A DNA stretch of 64,000 bases. Source: Muscardinus avellanarius. Taxonomy: Eukaryota; Chordata; Mammalia; Rodentia; Gliridae. Position numbers and translations under genes: made by a program. A model generated the notes under the pieces. That model saw only the letters and a list, made by a program, of their open reading frames with translations. It did not search any database and had not been told where the DNA came from. This document shows, in pieces, positions 56,270 to 64,000 of the stretch (positions within the stretch are counted from its first letter, which is position 1; every line of letters begins with the position of its first letter). The DNA lies in NCBI GenBank assembly GCA_963383645.1, contig OY726561.1, positions 25,524,826 to 25,588,825 on the forward strand, in the 5' to 3' direction.

Positions 56270-57375
56270 ATTTATTTGGGTTTATAGTTCAAAGAAACAA
56301 TGTTGGCATTGCCATTTTGGGGGCATCAGAAAAATTACAGGTTTCAATGGTATATTTTAAGTGAAAATACACCTTTCCATATCACCTGTATTCTCAATAA
56401 AACTTTGGAAAAACATTCTCATTTTAATAAACTTATATTGCTCCAACAAATATGTAGGTATAATTAATGCTGAATGGCGATTATTAATTTTTGGCAATCA
56501 TTAATTTTATTACTGTTGGCCATCAACCATTGTACTCTGTGCCAAGTGCCATGGCAGAATCTGAGACACACTTGACCCCATGAATTGGAATTAGTAAATG
56601 TACAACTCAGGAAAATTGCAGAAAGACACCCACACAAGTGATGTATAGCAGCAGAAATAGGCAGCTGGAGTTCGAAGTGGACACCTCCTGACAAGAGTAA
56701 GCTGCGAACACTCTCATTTTGCAGTAAGGAGTGTGTAGAAAAGAAAATTAATGGAAAAATATTTTAGATGCCAACAAATGGAGGTAGACAGAACCAAAAC
56801 TACAGATATTTTGTCCAAAATCCCTCAAAGATGATAAAGAAATGAAAATATCATGTAAGAGACAAAAATTATGTGCACAAAAGTACAAAATATCTCAAAA
56901 TCAGATCTAACACTTTATCATTTATTAAATGTCAATATTAATGGACTACCGTTATTAAAGAGGAAAAGTTTCTACAGTCCTCAAAGTGATATAACCACAG
57001 TAGGCCAGGACCAGCCATGACTGGACCATTTTTTACTGTGACCTGAGAGGGAGCCACTATGAGAAAGTCTCAAGCACTGGCATATAAGGCCCTGGCGATG
57101 GCTTAGTTGTTTTCCACAATTACAAGGAGCTCTTGATTGGTGACCTGTTGGACTCATTCAGTGCTCTGGTGACTTTGTTTGTGATTTGTTGGTTTGAACT
57201 TTAGGCTTTGTTGTTTCATGTGTGCTTTACTGTATGTTTAAGTTTGTTATCATATTGTATATTTATTTATTTATTATTTATTTATTTATCTTGGTAGCTA
57301 GCTTTGGTGGTTGCTCTTGCAGCTTTCAGTGTACAGTGGTGGGAATGAGAGTAGTGAGGCTAGGGCAGGCCTCTC
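56270..57375. other. No gene seen
   Basis: Unassigned DNA with a TTTA-rich run at about 57262-57292. The minus frame 56464-56694 is unrecognised. Confidence 0.35.
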
Positions 57376-57384
57376 AAGGGCCGT

Positions 57385-57900
57385 TATAAAATCCTGTGGG
57401 ACATTGGGCAGGGCACATTTGTCCATTTTAAACTGGCCTGCCATGGTTATTCTCAACGGGACTGAGGTGGATGTGAAGGTAATGCCTATGGACGGTATAT
57501 GCCCCCCATTGTTCTATCTGAAATAAATATATTGAGGACAACGGAGCACCCAAATATGGTCCCGCTGTTTCAGATTTTGTACATTGGCAACTATTTCTGT
57601 CTGGTAATGGAGCACATACGTAGAGGGCACTGACTCATTGGCATAAAGGAAGAGGGGGTACAGCAGATGTTCAAACAGATCTTTTGTACAGTGCACTACT
57701 GCCAGGAGTAGGGCATTACACACAGAAATCTGGAGCCAGAAAACATCCTGCTGGACCAGAAACAAAAAGATTGAATACACTTTGGTTTGAGCTGTGAGGC
57801 CATGGGTAGACAGAAGATGAAGGAATTCTGTGGCACTCTTAAGTTATGTGCCCTGGAGATTTATTAGCCACAAAAACATATGTCCTGGACCTAACCAACT
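57385..57900 (+). pseudogene. Ser/Thr kinase pseudogene, AMPK/MARK-type (sperm-motility-kinase-like)
   Basis: Decayed kinase domain in order. The start Y-K-I-L and the glycine-loop GQGTF are at about 57385-57425. After a frameshift, TEVDVKV, the VAVKV lysine strand with Ala changed to Asp, follows near 57463. Then come EHPNMVPLF near 57550, LVMEH near 57600, MFKQI-VHYCQ near 57670, and the catalytic loop as HRNLEPENILLD near 57720 (normally HRDLKPEN, so the Asp and Lys are lost). The DFG region reads HFGLS and EFCGTL is near 57827. Stops fall in frame before GI-HRN, after KD and after RRGH. A short CALE (APE) and LL follow, then homology fades. KPEN rather than KAEN favours Smok-like kinases, a large rodent family, over MARK proper. 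No introns are seen. Open frames on the opposite strand are its shadow. Confidence 0.72.
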
Positions 57901-57904
57901 AGCT

Positions 57905-58330
57905 CTAGTTAAATAGATGAGGTGATAAGGACTATTTAATATCAGATGTCTCAATTGAGAGCATACCATTAAGACAGACAATACTAACTCCCTCTACCGT
58001 TATCTCATTTAGCCCAGCCTAGACGCAGCTGCAAGAGAGGCATGGAAACTGCCTAGGTCTTCTCCACAGACATTTCAGTCATGGGGCCATCTGTGAAGCT
58101 TTCTGGAATTGAAGGGACCCCGTGCCCCCACCTGGCAGCAACCTCAGAGACTTTTTCCTAAGAAACTCCCCCCTCCTATGATGATTGCTAACAAATTCTG
58201 AAATTGGCTAATTTTCCAAGAATACTATACAATCCCTAATATTTACTTAAAAGCAGAACATGAATGTAAGAAAAATTGATAAAAATACAGGGATAACTTT
58301 AAAAATCTGCTATTTTATTTAGAGTTATCC
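57905..58330. other. Downstream of kinase pseudogene, no clear homology
   Basis: May hold the decayed kinase C-terminus, but I see no motif. No obvious poly(A) tract marks a retrocopy end. Confidence 0.35.
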
Positions 58331-58344
58331 AAAGGCTTCTTTGA

Positions 58345-58567
58345 GAGCCAGGCATGGTGACACATGCTTGTAATCCCAGCATTTGGGAGGCTGAGACCAG
58401 AGGATTGGGGTTCGCAGACAGCTCAGCTACTTTGTGAAGTTCTCCACCACTCAAGTGAGACTTTGTTTCAAAATAAAGAATAAAAAATAGGGCAGGGGCT
58501 GTAGCTCAGAGGTAGAATTCCCCTGGGTTTCATCCCCAGTACCGCAAAAAAAAAAAAAAAAAAAAAA
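58345..58567 (+). mobile_element. B1-dID-type SINE, older subfamily
   Basis: GAGCCAGGCATGGTGACACA; GCAGACAGCTCAGCTACTTT; ID half GGCAGGGGCTGTAGCTCAGA; long A tail. AAAGGCT(T/C)CTTT(G/A)A flanks it at about 58331-58344 and 58566-58579, slightly diverged. Confidence 0.87.
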
Positions 58568-58579
58568 GGCTCCTTTAAA

Positions 58580-59412
58580 TAATTAATAGATTAGGGATAA
58601 AATCAGTAAGAAACATTTAAAAAGTAATTTTAACATAAAATAAAAATGCAAAAATATTTGTTTCAGTGACAATAAATTATTGGGTATTACTAGATTACAA
58701 TTTATAAGAGTAAATGCACATATTTATAGCAGGCAAAATGTAAAGTCAATTAACTAAGATTTTACCATTAGGAACTAGAGATAGAAGATAATTTTAACCT
58801 TAAGTAAAAGAAAAATAATAAAAAGCAGAGAGGAATTTGTTGAAATTGAAAACAAAAATGAATACAGAAAAATCAAAGAAGCCAGAATTTATTAGTAGAT
58901 ATCAGTAAATTTGATAAATCATTATCTCAGATAGTCAAGAAAAAAATGACATAATTGCCGATGTTATAAATTAGTAAAAAGACACCACTTCTCATTCCAC
59001 TGGATGTTAAAATAAAAATAAAGTGACACTAGAAGCAGTCTCTGTATCCACCAATATGCTATTTATATAAAATGGACTTATTCCTTTGTATAAAAATTAT
59101 ATAATGCATTTACATTAACTGAGAGTCTACAAGGTCATGAGGTGATATAATCTTATGTGTCACAATTATATATACCATCTATCTTTAAATTAAATGTCAT
59201 GTGTTGCAAAACTATTATATGACTTCACTTACCTGGCTGGCCACATTAGACCAGCCACAATCATTGATATGAAAAGCAGAATGGGCAGCTACTGACTAGA
59301 GGGAATGGGGAGCTAATGTTTAATATGTATAAAGTTTCACTTTTTCAGAGCTGTAATGTGATACAGATATTTACGTTTCTGATGGTTGTACATCGTAAAT
59401 ACTTTTCTTTGC
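58580..59412. other. AT-rich sequence, no gene seen
   Basis: No exon or repeat recognised. Confidence 0.4.
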
Positions 59413-59602
59413 AGGTTTGAGGATTGAACCCAGGGGTATTCGACCTCTGAGCTACATATCCCTGCCCTACTTTTCATTCTTTAATTTGAAACAAGGTTGT
59501 GGAGGATCTCACTAAATAGCTGAGGCTGTCCACGAACCATGATCCTCCAGCCTTTGCCTCCCAAATGCTTTGATTACACGCATGTGCCAACAAGCCCAGT
59601 TC
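59413..59602 (-). mobile_element. B1-dID-type SINE, older subfamily
   Basis: Reversed ID half (GAGGATTGAACCCAGGGGTA, CTCTGAGCTACATATCCC) and reversed B1 half (GGATCTCACTAAATAGCTGA..CATGTGCCAACAAGCCCAG). Confidence 0.8.
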
Positions 59603-59801
59603 ATACATACTTTTAATGTCAATGAACATTGTATTTAAAACTGGTAAGATAGAAAAGTATGGTGCATATCTTATCACATATATAAAAATAATAAAATGAT
59701 GAATAAAATTGTATCAGAGAAAAAGATCCAAAACAAATATCATATGTTGCTGAAATTACTGAGTTCCCCAAGTCATAATAATAGCTAGTATCAGTAATCA
59801 A

Positions 59802-59920
59802 AGCCAGACATGCTGATGCACATCAGTAAACCCAGATACTTAGAAGGCTGGCGTAGGAGTTTTACTGTTAAAGGCTACCCTGCACAACTTAGTGAGTCCC
59901 TGTTTCAAATATATTATTAC
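59802..59920 (+). mobile_element. Degenerate B1-like half of the SINE
   Basis: AAGCCAGACATGCTGATGCA; ACTTAGAAGGCTGGCGTAGG; AACTTAGTGAGTCCCTGTTTC. No ID half. Confidence 0.65.
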
Positions 59921-60445
59921 CTGTATTTTATTTCTTAACTTTCACAAACAGTCCACATAAAAATGAGACTATAATACACAAATAACTGATTAAAAATAAA
60001 TGGTAGAAACAAAATACCTACTTAAGAATAGATTCTCTAAATCTATGTATTAAATGTACATAGATTCCCAAAATTGCTGGCTTACCATCCCCTTTAAAAC
60101 TGCTCAGTGTCCTCCTGAGAACTTCTACTACGCCCTCTTTTACTCAATGCCTTCGAATTGCACCCCAGACCACTACCACCCCTGGATCCCATATGCACAA
60201 CCCCACATTCCACACTCAATTTATTATTTAGGGAAGTCAACTGAACTAAACTCCATCTAATTTTAAAAACCAGTGTCCACTCCATTTTACTCCTTTATGT
60301 CTTTCAATTTAACTTAAGTAATCTGAAGGCAGAGAAAACGAGTTATTTTTAAAATGGATGCAAAAATTATATGACATAAAATTTTGTGGCTTAATTTCAC
60401 ATATCTAAACCAATAAATTTATTTAGAAAAAAATCTTAATTTTTG

Positions 60446-60629
60446 GGGGGTGGTACTGGGGTTCCTGGAAACCCTTCTACCTTTGGGCTACACTCCCAGA
60501 CCTATTTTATATTTTTTTTATGGAAACAGGTCTCTTAAACCAGCGTAGCTGGCTTCGAACCTGAGCGGATCCTCCTGTCTCTGCCTCCCAAGTGCGGGGA
60601 TTACAAGCGTGTGCCACTAAGCCCGGCAA
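60446..60629 (-). mobile_element. Young B1-dID-type SINE
   Basis: Reversed young ID half (GGGGTTCCTGGAAACCCTTC, GGCTACACTCCCAGACC) and reversed B1 half with the short ACAGGTCTCTTAAACCAGCG variant, ending GTGCCACTAAGCCCGGC. Confidence 0.88.
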
Positions 60630-60714
60630 AATGTTAAATTTTAAGAAAATAACTTCATAAGAGAGCAATTCTTCTCCAAGAGCCATAATTCAATTAAAAT
60701 ATTTTGAACAAAAG

Positions 60715-60882
60715 GTGTTTTTTTTTTTTTTTTATGTGGTACTTATACTTTATTTGGAAACGGGGTCTCACTAAGTTGCTGAGAGCCTCACTAATTAGCT
60801 AAAGCTGGCTTTGAACCTGTGTGATCCTCCCTTCTCAGCCTCCCAAGCGCTGGGATTACCATCGTTCGCCAGCACACCTGGC
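60715..60882 (-). mobile_element. SINE with B1 half only, 10-bp TSD
   Basis: T tract, then a stub of the ID end (GTGGTAC), then reversed B1 half of the intermediate type (GTCTCACTAAGTTGCTGAGA..GCCAGCACACCTGGC). TGAACAAAAG flanks it at 60705-60714 and 60883-60892. The ID half is almost wholly deleted within one insertion. Confidence 0.82.
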
Positions 60883-60892
60883 TGAACAAAAG

Positions 60893-62600
60893 TTTTATAT
60901 TTTGTTTATACTGCTGCTTACTTGCATTGCTGGATGTTAAAATCTGACAGTGATTTTGAGCTCATGTAGTAAAAAAGCTCAAATTACATTCAATAAGCTA
61001 AATGACAAAGGTTTATTTTTCATGGGCTCAAAAGCTGTCTTTATAATAACGCAACAATTTTATTAACATTGCCAAATCATATCAACAAAGCCTTGAATAA
61101 TAAGTCTTACATTATTATGCATTTTATTTTCTGGTGTATCACCTGCACAAAATAAATGATGTGAGGTTTTATGTCTAAAGGCAAACAAAAATCTAATTTC
61201 AATGAATTGAGCTGTCAAAGTGTGAGGCCCTCATTGTGCTCAAGACATTTTGAGATTTTAAAAGAGTGAAACAAAAAAAGAATAAAGCTCCATTTCTACC
61301 TAGCCTCAAACTTTAATTCCACCATGGAAGATGTCATAGAAATATATGGCTGTAAGAAAAGACAAGGCAAAAGATGGGTATTTAAGGTCTAAATGTCAGG
61401 AGAATTACAAGGAAAGTACCAGTCAGAAAATGAGGCCCTGCTCAACAGAACACAAAGCTTATTTCTCACCAAAAGGACAACAGAATATTTAGCTACACTG
61501 AACCAAAGCAAAAAGTTCTGAGCTCCTTTTTCCTGTGAATTATTTAAAACTCAAAATCAAGCTACGGTTCAGTCAGGAGAGAGCAATAATATTAATATAG
61601 TTACCTTATTTATGGCTTCTGTTGTGCCTGGGGCAGTGGATCAATGATATATCACATTGTACAGTGCCACCTTATCCCCTTATAATTAGTGTACTCAGTT
61701 TGCTATAGTTGGCTTTTGAGAATAATTTATTATCTTTATAAGAAAAATAATAAGTAAGAAAAATGGAAATATCTTGGTCTAATAAAAAACACGGGCTATT
61801 TAATTAATCAAGTCTATTAGAATCTCAAGTACAAAAAAGTCTACAGCGTGACATTGAGGAGGTTCCTGAACCTAATAATACTATGTAGTATTTTTTTGTA
61901 ATGAAAATAATACCTTTGTAATTAGTTTGTGTGGATATTGGTATTAAAAAATAAATGTTTAACAATAATTTTAGATATTCAGTAAGTCTTCAAAAACATT
62001 TATCCTTGAGTTTAGTGGAATTCTCAGCTGATATCATGATTTAACTTTATATTCTTTTACAAATATAGACCAAAGAATAAAAATGCACAGTAATATTATA
62101 ACTATAGTTTCCTTATCCAGCTCCCAACATCAACAATAATGAGATTTCTGTCCTCATTCTTTCCTTGCTCATTATATTTTATTTTTCACTTATTTTGGTT
62201 TAAAAGTATATGTCAGTATGTTAATATAAAGAAAAAAACCTGAATTGTAGTATTTCATGAATAGACCTTGCTAACATACTGCTATTATTATTGTGTATAT
62301 ATATATATATACATATTATTATTATATATTATATGTATTATTACTGTATATGTATAATTTGAATTTTTGGAAACTTTATCTCTGCTGTCAAGTTTGAAAA
62401 AAGTATCCCAGTTTGTTTTGAATTGACATTGTACAGAGATTAAGAGCCATATTAGTCTAGAAATGATTAACTTAATTTTTTTCCATTTGTATAGGGATAA
62501 CACACTGTATTAAATATATAAGGTCTTATCTATGTAGATTTGATTATAGGAAGTAATAAAGTATTCTCTAAATAAATATATAAATAAATATATTAATAAA
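60893..62600. other. Longest nearly repeat-free stretch, no exon seen
   Basis: About 1.7 kb with only a TA-rich run (62297-62340). Composition at 61010-61320 is less AT-rich and more complex than its surroundings, but I find no coding or RNA structure. Confidence 0.4.
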
Positions 62601-62604
62601 TTTC

Positions 62605-63375
62605 TTCTTTTGTGAAGTATCTGTTTAGTTCACTTGCCCATTTTCTCTCATTCTTTGGTTCTCTGTTGAGGTACTTGACAGTTTCCTTTTCTGTACAGAA
62701 GCTCTTCAGTTTAATGCAATCTCACATCTTCATCTCTTTTTTAAATTTCTTGTGCCTTTGGGGTTATGTTGAGAAAGTTTTTACCTGTTTCTACATGTTG
62801 AAGTGTTGGACCTATGCCCTCTTCAAGGAGCTGCAAAGTCTCTGCTCTGTTTCCATGTCTTTGATCTATCTTGAATTGAATCTTGTGCAGGATGAGAAAG
62901 TGGGATTTATTTCCATTTTTCTGTATATGGTTAACCAGTTTTGCAAAAAACATTTGTTGAAGAGTCTATCTTTTTTTTGTCAGTGTGTGTTTGGGCTGCC
63001 TTTGTCAAGAATCAATTAGTTTTAAGGTTTTTTTTTTTTTTTTTTGGTGGTACTGGGATTCCTGGAAACCTCTGGGATACACTCCCAGGCCTATTTTATA
63101 TTTTTATTTGGAAACAGGGTCTCTTAAACCAGTAAGGTTGGCTTCGAACCTGCCTAATCCTCCTGTCTCCGCCTGCCAAGCACGGGGATTACAAGCATGT
63201 GCCACAATGCCCGGCTATGGTTTTGTTTTTGAGTCTTCTATTTCACTAGCCCTCCACTGGTATATGTATCTGTTTTGCACAGATACTATGCTGTTTTCAT
63301 TACCATGACTTTGTAGTATAGTTTGAAGTCAGGTATTGTGATGTCTCCTGCATGGTTCTTGTTGCTGAGAACTCA
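62605..63375 (-). mobile_element. L1 ORF2 fragment, antisense, interrupted by a SINE
   Basis: TTCTTCTTTTGTGAAGTATC, TTGAGGTACTTGACAGTTTC, CCTATGCCCTCTTCAAGGAG and TATGGTTAACCAGTTTTGC are reversed ORF2 text closely comparable to the antisense arm at 6120-8950. The plus frames at 62612-63019 are shadows. It is split at 63030 by a SINE and ends near 63375. Confidence 0.8.
63031..63215 (-). mobile_element. Young B1-dID-type SINE nested in L1
   Basis: T tract, reversed young ID half (GGGATTCCTGGAAACCTCTG), reversed B1 half with GGGTCTCTTAAACCAGTAAGG, ending GTGCCACAATGCCCGGC. GGTTTT repeats on both sides. L1 text resumes at GGTTTTGTTTTTGAGTC. Confidence 0.87.
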
Positions 63376-64000
63376 TTTTTTAATTAACTCTTGATTTCTT
63401 ATGTTTAACAGTGACTGAACGAAACACTTGTTGTTTCCCTATTTTTCTCTTGAGGACACTATATATTCTAACCATCATTATAGCTATCCGTGGGTTAAGC
63501 TATCAGGCTGTCACTCTGATCTAGATTAATATTATAATTGCCTCTTCCTTGCTTTTGACAGTAGTGTGCCACCCCAGGCCACTACAATTTTGAAATACTG
63601 TCATTGTTCCTATTGCCATCAATGAGTTCGATTCTGCAAAAGATGTTTCTAAATCCGGCCCTGATCTACAGGAAAAAAGTCAATCGAGTTTAATAGCTTG
63701 TGCTACTATTTTAAGCATATTTTTATTGTTTCAGTGCCCTTAAGACCTTCAAGGTAATATAGATTTTGTTGCATTCTCTAGACATAGATGGTATATACAC
63801 TCTAGCTTACTCAATTTTCTGAATTTTAAATTTCTTGTTTCATCTCCTGACATGGCAATTTTAGCAGTTTTATAATGAGCCTTTCTTGCTCTTTCCAAGC
63901 CATGTTAGGAACATGTGGACACCATGTCCTGGGAACAAAGCCTACTCTGATATCTGTGTTCTAGGGGAATGTTTCCATGCACGTTAATTCTTCCTTACTA
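63376..64000. other. Unassigned DNA to window end
   Basis: It reads like a middle-repetitive or ancient retroviral interior on style alone (GTGCCACCCCAGGCCACTAC near 63568), but I cannot name a family or a protein domain. Confidence 0.3.

Noticed and set aside
57514..57780. 88-aa minus-strand frame
   Set aside because: It is the antisense shadow of the kinase pseudogene. The plus strand carries the recognisable motifs.
63560..63700. Second dUTPase-like GPDL motif on the minus strand
   Set aside because: Only four residues match and the spacing to a TG/GT segment is absent. Treated as coincidence.

Overview
The window is rodent-like nuclear DNA: AT-rich, with no intact host gene and densely packed with retrotransposons. 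The most informative marker is a dimeric SINE. It has a 7SL/B1-like left half and an ID-like (tRNA-Ala-derived) right half, and about 35 copies or fragments are present. This B1-dID architecture is known from squirrels, dormice and some of their relatives, so a squirrel-related (sciuromorph) rodent is the best guess. The species cannot be fixed from this sequence. A run of exactly 200 N (4047-4246) marks a draft assembly.

Layout. (1) 0.4-3.2 kb: one insertion bounded by a perfect 15-bp target-site duplication (TSD). It carries an L1 5'UTR, an intact 294-aa ORF1 and an L1 3'UTR, but ORF2 is replaced by unrelated DNA that includes an ancient antisense L1 piece. (2) 6.1-9.8 kb: a 5'-inverted (twin-primed) L1 with a 12-bp TSD. 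A 2.2-kb non-autonomous LTR retroelement sits inside it on the minus strand, with 360-bp LTRs, a 5-bp TSD and an Arg-tRNA-like primer site. (3) 10-32 kb: ancient MaLR-like LTRs, truncated L1s and SINEs of successive subfamilies, plus a dUTPase-like retroviral remnant at 26 kb. (4) 32.7-34.3 kb: a doubly nested locus. A B1-dID SINE (11-bp TSD) is split by a 1.35-kb composite element (7-bp TSD) made of a GC-rich leader, fourteen 50-bp tandem units in alternating A/B order, and an L1 3' end. This resembles primate SVA/LAVA elements. (5) 35-44 kb: more L1s, including a second inverted L1 that splits another SINE. (6) 44.4-46.6 kb: two LTR-like promoter units on the minus strand. (7) 47-56 kb: SINEs, a truncated L1 and microsatellites. 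(8) 57.4-57.9 kb: a decayed Ser/Thr kinase pseudogene of the AMPK/MARK type, resembling rodent sperm-motility kinases. (9) 58-64 kb: SINEs, a long low-repeat stretch and an L1 fragment.

The only open frame I regard as a real protein is L1 ORF1p. Nothing suggests an operon, rRNA, functional tRNA or CRISPR array. The history is layered: ancient MIR and MaLR, then old L1s, then the ERV and older SINEs, then young SINEs with perfect TSDs and the ORF1-bearing L1. The two items most worth follow-up are the VNTR/L1 composite and the ORF1-only L1. Both could represent non-autonomous families mobilised by L1 in trans.
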